34,410 nt of DNA from Fen-1077 sp964462865 (GCA_964462865.1 CAYWZO010000020.1:1-34410), one strand, 5' to 3'; counted from the first letter of the stretch, positions 7,854 to 15,715 are shown. Numbers and translations are program-made. The notes: a model not told the origin generated them from the sequence alone.

Positions 7854-7882
7854 TTGAGAAATATTACGGACTTTCTTATACT
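7854..7882 (+). promoter_or_regulatory. Promoter of lipoprotein/ATPase operon, possibly leaderless
   Basis: TTGAGA (7854-7859), a 17-base spacer and TATACT (7877-7882), seven bases before the ATG at 7890. A start site at the normal distance would fall on or next to the A of the ATG, giving a leaderless mRNA. In agreement, no Shine-Dalgarno sequence precedes that ATG. Confidence 0.5.
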
Positions 7883-7889
7883 TTAAAGA

Positions 7890-8696
7890 ATGAGACGATA
7901 TTATCCCAAGATATTAGTGGTTGCACTGGTGCTGGCGGCGCTCGTTTCGTTAGCAGGCTGCCGGGGCTCCCAACCGGCCGGCGGCGGGGTGGATAAAGCG
8001 GCCATCATCGACCAGCTTTTTCTCCTCGAGCCGAACCCGTCCTTAATCGATAGCGCCACGCAAATCCTGGAGTTTTATGGGTTTACGGTCGACCTGTGGC
8101 AGGGTGGTGAAGTCACCGTGGATTTTTACCGCAAGCTCCCCGGGATGGGCTATAAATTCATTCTCTTCAGGGTGCATTCCGGCCTGCTGATGAGCCTGGA
8201 AGGCGGCGAGGCCAGACCGCTGGACACCACCTACCTTTTCACCGCCGAGAACTATACGACGACCAGGTACGTCACGGACCAGCTCACCGATAAAGTGTCC
8301 AACGCGATGATGTACGAGAAATACCCGCTGGTATTCGCGGTGAACTCGGCTTTCATTAAGGGCGCTGGCGGAAGGTTTGATGATACGGTGGTCATTTTGC
8401 TCGGGTGCGAAAGCTATTATTACGATGACATGGCGGCGGCTTTTATTGAGAAAGGGGCCTCGGCCTACGTGGGCTGGAGCACGGTGGTCAGCCTGCAGCA
8501 CGTCGATAAAGCGGCGCTGGACCTGCTGCAGAATCTGTGTCAGCAAAACCTGACCCTGGGGGAAGGGATTTCCCGGACGATGGCCGACCTGGGCCGTGAC
8601 CCGAGCTTCGGGGCTTACCTGAAATTCTATCCAAATGACAGTGGCGGCAAGACTTTGCGGGAGCTTATTAAAGGAAACGGGGGTGCCGAAGAGTAA
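7890..8696 (+). CDS. Conserved lipoprotein with caspase-like His/Cys pair
   Basis: A 268-residue predicted lipoprotein: positively charged start, hydrophobic stretch 8-22, then lipobox LAGC with Cys24 as the lipidation site. The mature part begins with a Gly/Ser-rich linker and KAAIIDQLFLLEPNPSLID. It then has the strand-like segment YKFILFRVHSG with His96 and VVILLGCES with Cys173, followed by AAAFIEKGASAYVGWSTVVS. A hydrophobic strand ending in His-x-Gly or His-Gly and a second ending in Gly/Ala-Cys is the layout of clan CD (caspase/gingipain/CHAT) peptidases, so a protease-like fold is possible. I recall similar proteins of unknown role in archaea, but no activity is established. The P-type ATPase gene follows after nine bases, so they probably form an operon. 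Confidence 0.7.
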   Translation: MRRYYPKILVVALVLAALVSLAGCRGSQPAGGGVDKAAIIDQLFLLEPNPSLIDSATQILEFYGFTVDLWQGGEVTVDFYRKLPGMGYKFILFRVHSGLLMSLEGGEARPLDTTYLFTAENYTTTRYVTDQLTDKVSNAMMYEKYPLVFAVNSAFIKGAGGRFDDTVVILLGCESYYYDDMAAAFIEKGASAYVGWSTVVSLQHVDKAALDLLQNLCQQNLTLGEGISRTMADLGRDPSFGAYLKFYPNDSGGKTLRELIKGNGGAEE

Positions 8697-8705
8697 AAGG
8701 AGAGC

Positions 8706-11411
8706 ATGAACGACCAATGGTATAATATCGGCCCCGAAGAAGCTTTACAAAAACTCGAATCGAAGCTGCCCGGCCTGACGGCCAACGAGGTTGGTTCACG
8801 TCTGCGCCACTTCGGCCCCAACCAGCTGGAACGCGGTAAAAAGACCCCGCCGGTGATGGTCTTCCTCCAGCAGTTCATGAGCCCGCTCATCTACGTCCTG
8901 CTTATCGCCGTGGCGATATCGCTGGCGGTGCGCCATTTCACGGACGCGTATGTGGTCATCGGCGTGCTGGTGCTCAACGCCGTCATCGGTTTCATCCAGG
9001 AGACCCGGGCGGAGAAGGCCATGGAAGCGCTGATGAAGATGGCCGCCCCGCAGGCCAGGGTGCGCCGCGACGGCGTCCTGAAGATGATACCGTCCCGTGA
9101 AATCGTCCCCGGGGACATTTTGCTTTTCGAAAGCGGCGACAGGATACCGGCGGACGCCCGCCTGCTGGAAGTCGCCAACCTGAAGGTGAACGAGGCCACT
9201 CTCACCGGCGAATCAGTGCCGGTGGACAAGCTCACCCGGCCGCTCCCCGGGGAGTTGATCGTGGCCGAGCGCAAGAACATGGTGTTCATGGGCACCGTCG
9301 TCACCTACGGCCGGGGGACGGCGGTGGCCGTCAGTACCGGCATGACTACCGAGATGGGCCGGATCGCCAGCGGGCTCCAGGAAGTCAGGCCGGAAAAGAC
9401 CCCCTTGCAGGCCAGCATCGCCAAATTGAGCCGTTATCTCATCGTCCTCTTTCTCGGCGTCTGCGCCCTGCTGGTAATCGTCGGTCTTATCAAGGGCCTG
9501 CCGTGGCTGGAGGTATTCCTGCTGGCGGTGGCCGCGGCGGTATCGGCCATTCCGGAAGGGCTACCGGCGGTGGTCACCGTGGTCCTGGCCATCGGCATGA
9601 GGATGATGGCCCGCCGCCACGCCATCGTGCGCAAGCTCGTGGCGGTGGAGACGCTGGGGTCGGCCACGGTCATCTGCTCCGATAAAACGGGGACACTCAC
9701 CATGAACCAGATGACGGTCAGGCGCATCTTTCTGGGCGGCCGGTGGATTGAAGTCACTGGGGAGGGCTATAACCCCGAGGGTAGTTTTATCAGCAATGGG
9801 CAGAAGCTCGTCCCGGCGGACGCGCCGGCGCTCGACCTGCATCTGAAAATAGGCGTCCTTTGCAATGACGCTTCCCTGATGCGGGAGGGAGAGAATTGTT
9901 GCAGCATCTTCGGCGACCCTACCGAAGGCGCCCTGGTGGTGGCCGCCGCCAAGGCCGGCCTGGAGCGTGAGAAGCTGAACAAGGACTATCCCCGCCTGGA
10001 TGAGATACCTTTCCAGAGCGAAAAGCTCTATATGGCCACCCTGCATCACCGCGACGGCGGGCGCGCCGCCTATGTTAAAGGGGCGCCGGAAAAAATCCTT
10101 TCCATGAGCAATTCCATGTATCGCGGGGACGTTATTGTTCCCCTGGATGATGCCGGCTTTCAGGCGGTCTTGCAGGCCAATAATGCCATGGCCGGAGAAG
10201 CGATGCGCGTCATCGCCACGGCCTATGTCGACCTGCCCGCCGACCTGGATGACCTTGAAGAGGAGCATATCCGGGGCAGGCTGGTACTGGTGGGCCTGTC
10301 CGGCATGGCCGACCCGCCCCGCGAGGAGGCACACCAGGCCATCAAGCTGTGCCGTGAGGCGGGCATCAAAGTCATCATGATTACCGGTGATAACAAGCTC
10401 ACTGCGGAGTCCGTCGCCCGCCAGCTGGAGCTGCCGCCGGGGCAGGCGGTCACCGGGAACGAACTTAACACGATGAGTGATGAAGAGTTGTCGTCGCAGG
10501 TCGAAGGTATCTCGGTCTTCGCCCGCATCGAGCCAATTCAGAAGCTAAGGATAGTCAACGCCCTGAAAAGCCGCGGGCATATCGTGGCCATGACCGGCGA
10601 CGGCGTGAACGATGCCCCGGCCCTGAAGGCGGCCAATATCGGCATCTCGATGGGCATCACCGGCACGGACGTGGCCAAGGAGGCCAGCAACATGACACTG
10701 GCCGATGATAACTTCGCCTCGGTCGTGGCGGCGGTGGATGAAGGCAGGGTGATATTCAATCGATTAAGGAACGTGATATTTTTCCTTTTGAGTACCAACA
10801 TCGGCGAGCTGCTGGCGCTGATTCTGACCATCCTGTTCCTCGGCAAGGCGCCGCTGCTGGCGGTGCAGATTATCTGGAACAACCTGCTGACGGATACCGC
10901 GGTCGCGGTGCCCCTGGGACTGGAACCCAAGACCGGCAATGAAATCAGACAGCCGCCCCGCCACCCCGCCGTGGGGATTCTCTTCCCCGGGATGCTGTTG
11001 CGCATCGGTTTCATGTCGGTCATGATGGGTGCCGGCGTCTTCGCCGTTTTCAACTGGGCGCAGGCCCGGATGAGCCTGGATGAAGCCCGCACCGTCGCCT
11101 TCTGCACCATGGTCACCTTCGAGTGGTTCCGCGCCTTCAACGCCCGCTCGGACGAGCGCACCGTTTTCCAGCTGGGCCTCTTCCGCAACCGCTGGCTGGT
11201 GGCCTCGGTCACGGCGGCCATATTGATTCAGATGGCTGCGGTCTACGCGCCGTTCCTGCAGGTGGCTTTCCATACCGTGCCCTTGAGCATCGACAGGTGG
11301 GGTATTATCCTGCTCTCCGGCGGCAGTCTCTTCGTTATCGAAGAAACGCGCAAGGCCCTGTTCCCCCGGGTTTTCAGCTTCGGCAAGTGGCGACCCCTGA
11401 AATTACGATGA
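8706..11411 (+). CDS. P2-type cation-transporting ATPase
   Basis: A complete 901-residue P-type ATPase. Features in order: cation-ATPase N-domain (LTANEVGSRLRHFGPNQL), two helices at about 50-95, actuator motif TGES (167-170), helix 4 with PEGLP (283-287), phosphorylated Asp326 in DKTGTLT, hinge motif TGDGVND (630-636), helix 6 with NNLLTD (725-730), and four C-terminal helices. The PEGLP and the NxxTD pattern place it in the P2 group (calcium, sodium/potassium or proton-like pumps), not among heavy-metal P1B pumps: no N-terminal CxxC domain and no CPC motif. The ion cannot be decided; AVPLGLEP replaces the SERCA-type ending of helix 6. AAAAGGAGA precedes the ATG. It is probably translated from the same mRNA as the lipoprotein. 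Confidence 0.93.
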   Translation: MNDQWYNIGPEEALQKLESKLPGLTANEVGSRLRHFGPNQLERGKKTPPVMVFLQQFMSPLIYVLLIAVAISLAVRHFTDAYVVIGVLVLNAVIGFIQETRAEKAMEALMKMAAPQARVRRDGVLKMIPSREIVPGDILLFESGDRIPADARLLEVANLKVNEATLTGESVPVDKLTRPLPGELIVAERKNMVFMGTVVTYGRGTAVAVSTGMTTEMGRIASGLQEVRPEKTPLQASIAKLSRYLIVLFLGVCALLVIVGLIKGLPWLEVFLLAVAAAVSAIPEGLPAVVTVVLAIGMRMMARRHAIVRKLVAVETLGSATVICSDKTGTLTMNQMTVRRIFLGGRWIEVTGEGYNPEGSFISNGQKLVPADAPALDLHLKIGVLCNDASLMREGENCCSIFGDPTEGALVVAAAKAGLEREKLNKDYPRLDEIPFQSEKLYMATLHHRDGGRAAYVKGAPEKILSMSNSMYRGDVIVPLDDAGFQAVLQANNAMAGEAMRVIATAYVDLPADLDDLEEEHIRGRLVLVGLSGMADPPREEAHQAIKLCREAGIKVIMITGDNKLTAESVARQLELPPGQAVTGNELNTMSDEELSSQVEGISVFARIEPIQKLRIVNALKSRGHIVAMTGDGVNDAPALKAANIGISMGITGTDVAKEASNMTLADDNFASVVAAVDEGRVIFNRLRNVIFFLLSTNIGELLALILTILFLGKAPLLAVQIIWNNLLTDTAVAVPLGLEPKTGNEIRQPPRHPAVGILFPGMLLRIGFMSVMMGAGVFAVFNWAQARMSLDEARTVAFCTMVTFEWFRAFNARSDERTVFQLGLFRNRWLVASVTAAILIQMAAVYAPFLQVAFHTVPLSIDRWGIILLSGGSLFVIEETRKALFPRVFSFGKWRPLKLR

Positions 11412-11439
11412 AAAAAAGAGCCGGAGTTTTACCCCCGGC
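11411..11439 (-). terminator. Rho-independent terminator of hsp20
   Basis: On the minus strand a hairpin GCCGG...CCGGC (11420-11439), which can be extended by a G-U and a G-C pair, is followed by TCTTTTTTT (11411-11419). It lies between the convergent ATPase and Hsp20 genes. In the plus direction the same hairpin is followed only by CCCCCTTTT, so it may act weakly for the ATPase gene too. Confidence 0.7.
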
Positions 11440-11467
11440 CCCCTTTTCCGCCGTTGAAATTGCGTAT

Positions 11468-11911
11468 TTATTTCGTCTTGATTTCTATCTTTTTGGGCTC
11501 CGGAGCCTCGGTCTTGGGCATCCTTATCTCCAGCAGGCCCTTCTTGAGGGTGGCGGTAATCTTATCGCCGTCAACACGGGTGGGCAGAGTCATGTAACGG
11601 ACATATTGCCCGAAGGAGCGCTCACGTGCGTAGTGCGTGGTCTCTTTCACTTCTTTCTCCGCCTTTTTCTCCGCCTTGATGGTCAGCACGTCGCCGTCCA
11701 GTTTGATGTCCAGGTCCTTCTTCCTGATGCCCGGTAGCTCCGCCTTGACGACCAGCTCCTTGTCCTCTTCGTACATGTCCAGCTTGGGGACGAGGCCGGT
11801 CTCAAAGGCGGTTCTGGCCATCTCCTCGACCTCTTCCAGCAGGCTGAAAGGCGAGGCAAACGGACGCAGTGACATACCTCCATTAGGATTCCATCTGATT
11901 AATGCAGCCAT
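11468..11911 (-). CDS. hsp20: Hsp20/alpha-crystallin small heat-shock protein
   Basis: ATP-independent holdase chaperone that binds unfolding proteins as oligomers. The 147 residues fit bacterial class A small heat-shock proteins. The N-terminal arm has SLRPFASPFSLLEEVEEMA. The alpha-crystallin domain runs from about residue 42 (PKLDMYEEDKELVVKAELPG) to TLKKGLLEIRMPK near 130; the GxLxI-type signature appears as KGLLEI. The tail ends in a short basic IEI segment, the usual I-x-I motif used for oligomer contacts. The GGAGG ribosome site lies in the loop of a small hairpin immediately before the ATG. A consensus -10 lies upstream; no CIRCE element was found. Confidence 0.95.
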   Translation of the reverse strand: MAALIRWNPNGGMSLRPFASPFSLLEEVEEMARTAFETGLVPKLDMYEEDKELVVKAELPGIRKKDLDIKLDGDVLTIKAEKKAEKEVKETTHYARERSFGQYVRYMTLPTRVDGDKITATLKKGLLEIRMPKTEAPEPKKIEIKTK

Positions 11912-11927
11912 GGTAAACCTCCTTACC
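11912..11927 (-). promoter_or_regulatory. Hairpin presenting the hsp20 ribosome binding site in its loop
   Basis: On the minus strand GGTAA-GGAGGT-TTACC: a 5-bp stem whose hexaloop is the Shine-Dalgarno sequence, ending directly against the ATG. With the element this close to the start of a heat-shock gene, temperature-dependent initiation is possible. However, the site is in the loop, not in the stem as in ROSE-type thermometers, so this is tentative. Confidence 0.45.
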
Positions 11928-11950
11928 TTTAATAATCAATTCTTAAGTTT

Positions 11951-11979
11951 ATTATAGTGATTTTATCAGAATGAGTCTG
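11951..11979 (-). promoter_or_regulatory. Candidate promoter of hsp20
   Basis: On the minus strand a perfect TATAAT (11951-11956) with a weak -35 CAGACT (11974-11979) at 17-base spacing. The predicted leader is about 35 nt. A GACT-TT-AGTC inverted repeat lies immediately upstream near 11981-11990. Confidence 0.5.
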
Positions 11980-12018
11980 CGACTTTAGTCACACATATTG
12001 TCGTCGGAACGTTTTTGC

Positions 12019-12047
12019 TTGACACCCATGAGTACTTGAATTACTCT
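12019..12047 (+). promoter_or_regulatory. Candidate promoter of otsAB with operator-like repeat
   Basis: TTGACA (12019-12024), a 17-base spacer and TACTCT (12042-12047); the -35 is perfect and the -10 weak. An inverted repeat GAGTA (12030-12034) / TACTC (12042-12046) covers the spacer and the -10, where a regulator could bind. The leader to the otsA ATG is about 30 nt. Confidence 0.45.
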
Positions 12048-12086
12048 TAAGACATAGTTAAAGCTGGATACGGGGAGGTGGCGTTG

Positions 12087-13571
12087 ATGAAAGAGATTTT
12101 ATGGGATAAAGAGAAGCTGTATCGCCTGGTGCACGGCCGCCTCGGCGATCGTTTGCTCATCGTCGTCTCCAACCGCGAGCCTTACGTCCACACGCTTTCC
12201 GGCGGCGCAGTAACGTGTCACCGCCCGGTGAGCGGGCTGACCGAGGCGCTCGACCCCGTGATGCGGGCTTCCGGGGGCACCTGGGTGGCCCAGGGCACCG
12301 GCGATGCCGACCGGCAGGTCGTCGATGAACGCGATTGTGTGGCTGTACCGCCGGACAGACCCGAGTACACGCTGCGCCGCGTCTGGCTCACCGACGAAGA
12401 AGTGAAGGGTTTCTATCTCGGCTTTGCCAACGGGGCACTCTGGCCGCTGTGCCATATCACCTTTACACCGCCGGTGTTCCGTGAGGAGGACTGGATTACC
12501 TATCAAAAGGTCAACGGCATCTTCGCCGATGCTGTTATGAAGGAGGTAGGCGGTAAAAAGGCGGTGGTGCTGGTACAGGACTATCACCTGGCCCTGCTGC
12601 CGCGCTATCTCAAGCAAAGAAATCCGGACCTGACCGTGGGGCAGTTCTGGCACATCCCCTGGCCACCTTACGAGGTCTTCCGCACCTGCCCCTGGGCCGG
12701 GGAGATAATCGACGGCATGCTGGGCAACGACCTCATGGGCTTTCACACTCCCTCTTTCTGCCGCAATTTCATGGACTCGGTCGAAAGAGATTCGGGAGCC
12801 AGGGCTAACCATAGCAAAAAGACGGTGGCGCATGGGGGTAGTGTTACTTACATCGAGCCTTTCCCCATCAGCGTGGACTTCGCTGGCATCGATGCGGAGG
12901 CCGGGGCGGACGCCGTGGCGGAAGCCATGGCTTCCCTGCGCCGCGAGTACAACCTTGATGGCAAGTACGTCGGCCTGGGCATGGACCGACTGGACTATAC
13001 CAAGGGCATCCCGGAGAGGCTCCAGGCGCTGGATAAATTCCTGGCGGACTGCCCCGAATATCGGGGCAAAGTGGTTTTCATCCAGGCCGGTATGCCCAGC
13101 CGGACCGAGATTGACACGTACCAGGACATCGGGCGGCGGATTGAGGAACTGATAGATGGCATCAACGCCAGGTTCGGCACCGGCGACTACCTGCCGGTGA
13201 TACGCATGAACCGGCAACTTGATACGGTCACGCTGCACGCCCTGCGCCGCCTGGCCTGTTTCGCCGTGGTCAGCTCTTTACACGATGGGATGAACCTGGT
13301 GGCCAAGGAATACGTCGCCGCCCGGGGCGATGGCGACGGTGTCCTTATTTTAAGCCGGTTCGCCGGGGCCGCCGAGGAAATGCCGGAGGCTCTGCTTATC
13401 AATCCATACAATATCAGCGAGTTTGCCCGGAAAATCAAACAGGCCGTTGAAATGCCGGAGTCGGAAAGGCGGCGGCGCATGAAAAAGCTACGCGCCATGG
13501 TGGCCGGTCATAACATCTACCGCTGGGGGGCCACTATGGTTTCCCGGCTCATGGAGATTGCGGGGGCCTGA
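12087..13571 (+). CDS. otsA: Trehalose-6-phosphate synthase (GT20)
   Basis: Transfers glucose from a nucleotide sugar to glucose-6-phosphate, giving trehalose-6-phosphate. From the ATG at 12087 it has 494 residues. GT20 family features are LLIVVSNREPY near residue 20, VQDYHLALLPRYL near 165, FWHIPWPPYEVFR near 190, GFHTPSFCRNF near 218, GMDRLDYTKGIPERL near 298, FIQAGMPSR, and SSLHDGMNLVAKEYVA near 395. The usual GGL loop near the N-terminus is represented by SGGAVTCHRPVSGLTEAL. The ATG is preferred over a GTG at 12078 because GGGAGG lies eight bases before it and the GTG lies inside that site. Its stop overlaps the otsB start by one base (TGATG). The donor (UDP- or ADP-glucose) is not clear from sequence. 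Confidence 0.94.
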   Translation: MKEILWDKEKLYRLVHGRLGDRLLIVVSNREPYVHTLSGGAVTCHRPVSGLTEALDPVMRASGGTWVAQGTGDADRQVVDERDCVAVPPDRPEYTLRRVWLTDEEVKGFYLGFANGALWPLCHITFTPPVFREEDWITYQKVNGIFADAVMKEVGGKKAVVLVQDYHLALLPRYLKQRNPDLTVGQFWHIPWPPYEVFRTCPWAGEIIDGMLGNDLMGFHTPSFCRNFMDSVERDSGARANHSKKTVAHGGSVTYIEPFPISVDFAGIDAEAGADAVAEAMASLRREYNLDGKYVGLGMDRLDYTKGIPERLQALDKFLADCPEYRGKVVFIQAGMPSRTEIDTYQDIGRRIEELIDGINARFGTGDYLPVIRMNRQLDTVTLHALRRLACFAVVSSLHDGMNLVAKEYVAARGDGDGVLILSRFAGAAEEMPEALLINPYNISEFARKIKQAVEMPESERRRRMKKLRAMVAGHNIYRWGATMVSRLMEIAGA

Positions 13572-14368
13572 TGCAGCACCTTTTTCAGGCCTGGCCGGAT
13601 TTTACCGCCGCTGTCAGGGCCGCCCCGCATGTCCTGCTCCTGGCCGACTATGACGGCACCCTGGCCGCTATCGTGGGGCGCCCCGAGGACGCGGTGCTCT
13701 CCGCCGGCACCAGGCGGAAGCTGGAGGCTCTGGCCCGGAAAACGGAAATCAGCACGGGCGTCATCAGCGGACGGCAGCTCTCCGAACTGAAGGCCATCGT
13801 CGCCATCGAAGGCGTTTACTACGCCGGCAACCACGGGCTGGAAATTGAGGGTCCCGGCCTGGATTATATCAGCCCCGGGGCCGAAGCTGCCCGCCCTGTA
13901 ATCGCCGCGCTGGGTAGGCAACTGGCGGAGGCGTTGCAAAACATCGCCGGGGTCATTATCCAGGAGAAGGATTTCAGCGTGAGCGTCCACTACCGGCTGG
14001 CGCCGGATAAGGAAGACATTGTCACCGATGCCGTAAAGCGGATTACCGGACCGTATATCGATAGAGGGGAAATCATAGTGTACCCCATGAAGAGGGTCTG
14101 GGAGATACGGCCGCCGCTGGACTGGGACAAGGGCCAGGCCGTAATGTTCATCGGGCAGCACATCAAAGACGCTCTTAAAATCGGCCGATTGCTGACCATT
14201 TACCTGGGCGATGACACGACCGATGAGGACGCCTTCAGAGTGCTGCACCGTCCCGGTGGCTGGAGCGTCTTTGTCGCCGGGGAAAAGACCACCTCGGCGG
14301 CGGACTATTATCTGGGCTCGGTGCAAGAGGTGGAGGAGCTACTGGACAGGCTGATTAAACTGAAGTAA
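13571..14368 (+). CDS. otsB: Trehalose-6-phosphate phosphatase (HAD superfamily)
   Basis: Dephosphorylates trehalose-6-phosphate to trehalose, the second step after OtsA. The 265 residues fit OtsB. HAD motif I is DYDGTL with nucleophile Asp26 and acid/base Asp28. Motif II is represented by TGVISGR near residue 60. Motif III is the Lys in WDKGQAV near 190. Motif IV is GDDTTDEDAF (213-222), the trehalose-phosphatase version. A substrate-cap domain occupies the middle (about 95-185, with HYRLAP). The start is coupled to the otsA stop. The gene ends 14 bases from the convergent glgC stop; the gap is a short GTCCC-GT-GGGAC hairpin. Confidence 0.94.
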   Translation: MQHLFQAWPDFTAAVRAAPHVLLLADYDGTLAAIVGRPEDAVLSAGTRRKLEALARKTEISTGVISGRQLSELKAIVAIEGVYYAGNHGLEIEGPGLDYISPGAEAARPVIAALGRQLAEALQNIAGVIIQEKDFSVSVHYRLAPDKEDIVTDAVKRITGPYIDRGEIIVYPMKRVWEIRPPLDWDKGQAVMFIGQHIKDALKIGRLLTIYLGDDTTDEDAFRVLHRPGGWSVFVAGEKTTSAADYYLGSVQEVEELLDRLIKLK

Positions 14369-14370
14369 GA

Positions 14371-14382
14371 GTCCCGTGGGAC
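14371..14382. other. Short hairpin between convergent otsB and glgC
   Basis: GTCCCGTGGGAC is a perfect 5-bp stem with a two-base loop and fills the 14-base gap between the two stop codons. No T-run follows on either strand, so it is a weak terminator candidate at best. Confidence 0.35.
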
Positions 14383-15561
14383 CTAGATAGTCATGTCGCG
14401 GCCTATCGTTACGCCGGAAGGTATTTTGGTGTTTTTACTGATAATCGTCAGCCCGGTGCTTGATATCCTGGGACGCTGGCGGTTGGCCCGGTAATCGCTG
14501 CCGTAGCCGACGTGGCAATTCTCTTCCACGATAACACCCTCGTCCAGTATCGCCCGGTCGATCACGCTGTCCCGGCCGATGACGGTATCGTACATGATCA
14601 CGGAATCTCTCACCACCGCCCCCCTGGCGATATGTACCCGCGGCGACAGTATGGAATGCTCCACGTGGCCTTCGATGGTGCAGCCGCTGGAAAGCAGGCA
14701 ATCGACGACGTTGGCCGTGTCGGATATTCTGGAAGGCGGTGCTTCCTGCTCCTTGGTGTGTATCGGCCAGTTAATATCGTAGAGGAAGGACTGGGGCATG
14801 GATATCATGTCCATGTTGGCCTGCCAGTAGCTCGCCACGGTACCGATGTCACGCCAGTAACCGTCGAACGTATAAGTGTATATTTTCCCCTTTTCTGTCA
14901 TCTTGGGGAAGATATGCTTGCCGAAGTCATCGTCCGGGATGGTATCCAGCCACTTCCGGAGCGTTTCTTTTTTAAAGATATACACGCCCATCGAGGCGAG
15001 ATTGCCCTGTGGTTTCTTGATTTTCTCCTGGAAATTGGTCACCCGCCCTTTCTTGTTTATCACCACTGTCCCGAAACGGTAAAGCTCCTCCTCCGGTATC
15101 GGCGTGACGGCCAGTGTGGCGTCGGCGCGGGCAGCCTGGTGCTTCTCCAGCATCGGCCGGTAATCCATTTTATAGACGTGGTCGCCGCTAAGGATAAGGA
15201 TGTAATCGACTTCTTCCGCTTCGATACTGTCAAGGTTCTGGCGTACGGCATCGGCCGTTCCCTTGTACCAGTCGCGGCCCCTCTCCGGCGCCGGGAAGGG
15301 TTGCAGGAGGCGTATTTTCCGGTCCGGAGGGACGAGTCCCCAGGGCGTGCCCACGCCGATATGCTCGGTGATGGAGGTCGGCTGGTACTGTGTGAGGACG
15401 ACGACGTTATAAACCCCGGAATTGACGCAGTTGCTCAGGACGAAATCGATGATGCGGTACCTGCCGGCAAAGGGAACGGCCGGTTTGGCGCGCTCCTGGG
15501 ACAGGATGCTCAACCGCTCCCCGCGCCCTCCCACCATGATTACCGCCAGTAATTTGTCCAT
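14383..15561 (-). CDS. glgC: Glucose-1-phosphate adenylyltransferase (ADP-glucose pyrophosphorylase)
   Basis: Makes ADP-glucose and pyrophosphate from glucose-1-phosphate and ATP, the committed step of bacterial glycogen synthesis. The 392 residues comprise an N-terminal nucleotidyltransferase domain and a C-terminal left-handed beta-helix with hexapeptide-like repeats (VRDSVIMYDTVIGRDSVIDR near 320). Signatures are GGRGERL near residue 12, QERAKPAVPFAGRYRIIDF near 22-40, WYKGTADAVRQNL near 97, SGDHVYKMDY near 125, and DGYWRDIGTVASYW near 235. The usual first motif LAGG is replaced by IMVGG. Neither glgA nor glgB is in view, so ADP-glucose may feed glycogen elsewhere or OtsA nearby. A consensus promoter and a palindrome overlapping its -10 lie upstream. 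Confidence 0.92.
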   Translation of the reverse strand: MDKLLAVIMVGGRGERLSILSQERAKPAVPFAGRYRIIDFVLSNCVNSGVYNVVVLTQYQPTSITEHIGVGTPWGLVPPDRKIRLLQPFPAPERGRDWYKGTADAVRQNLDSIEAEEVDYILILSGDHVYKMDYRPMLEKHQAARADATLAVTPIPEEELYRFGTVVINKKGRVTNFQEKIKKPQGNLASMGVYIFKKETLRKWLDTIPDDDFGKHIFPKMTEKGKIYTYTFDGYWRDIGTVASYWQANMDMISMPQSFLYDINWPIHTKEQEAPPSRISDTANVVDCLLSSGCTIEGHVEHSILSPRVHIARGAVVRDSVIMYDTVIGRDSVIDRAILDEGVIVEENCHVGYGSDYRANRQRPRISSTGLTIISKNTKIPSGVTIGRDMTI

Positions 15562-15583
15562 AATATTTTGTCCCTTTTAATAC

Positions 15584-15610
15584 TAATGCCTAAATATGAT
15601 ATAGGCATTA
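15584..15610. promoter_or_regulatory. Palindromic operator candidate over the glgC -10
   Basis: Perfect inverted repeat TAATGCCTA (15584-15592) and TAGGCATTA (15602-15610), nine-base arms and nine-base centre. The arm centres are 18 bases apart, close to two helical turns, as expected for a dimeric repressor. Only one arm would be transcribed, which argues against an RNA hairpin. The regulator is unknown. Confidence 0.65.
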
Positions 15611-15624
15611 CACAAATATGTCAA
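15596..15624 (-). promoter_or_regulatory. Strong promoter of glgC
   Basis: On the minus strand TTGACA (15619-15624), a 17-base spacer and TATCAT (15596-15601), eleven of twelve consensus bases. The start should fall near 15588, leaving a leader of about 27 nt with AAAAGGGA as ribosome site. The 9-bp-armed palindrome 15584-15610 covers the -10 and the start site. Confidence 0.75.
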
Positions 15625-15674
15625 TCATAACCGTATTTATACCGGTATTACCCCTTTTTCCTTCTCTGTTTTTA

Positions 15675-15703
15675 TTGACACTGGAGCTAAAATGTCATTT
15701 AAT
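15675..15703 (+). promoter_or_regulatory. Promoter of the gamma-glutamylcyclotransferase-like gene, near-leaderless
   Basis: TTGACA (15675-15680), a 17-base spacer and TTTAAT (15698-15703), eleven of twelve consensus bases. The ATG at 15716 is only 12 bases past the -10, so the leader would be about six nucleotides and no Shine-Dalgarno sequence is present. A 10-bp palindrome ATACCGGTAT (15639-15648) lies between this promoter and that of glgC. Confidence 0.65.
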
Positions 15704-15715
15704 TGAATAAAACGC

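Noticed and set aside
11912..12086. CIRCE (HrcA) operator for hsp20
   Set aside because: No TTAGCACTC-N9-GAGTGCTAA or close variant; the GACT/AGTC and GAGTA/TACTC repeats do not match it.
12099..13238. Long open frame on the minus strand opposite otsA
   Set aside because: Shadow of otsA; no recognisable domain, no ribosome site and no promoter of its own.
14512..15552. Long open frame (346 codons) on the plus strand opposite glgC
   Set aside because: Antisense to a clearly recognised gene; the translation has no family likeness and is explained by high G+C and codon bias of glgC.
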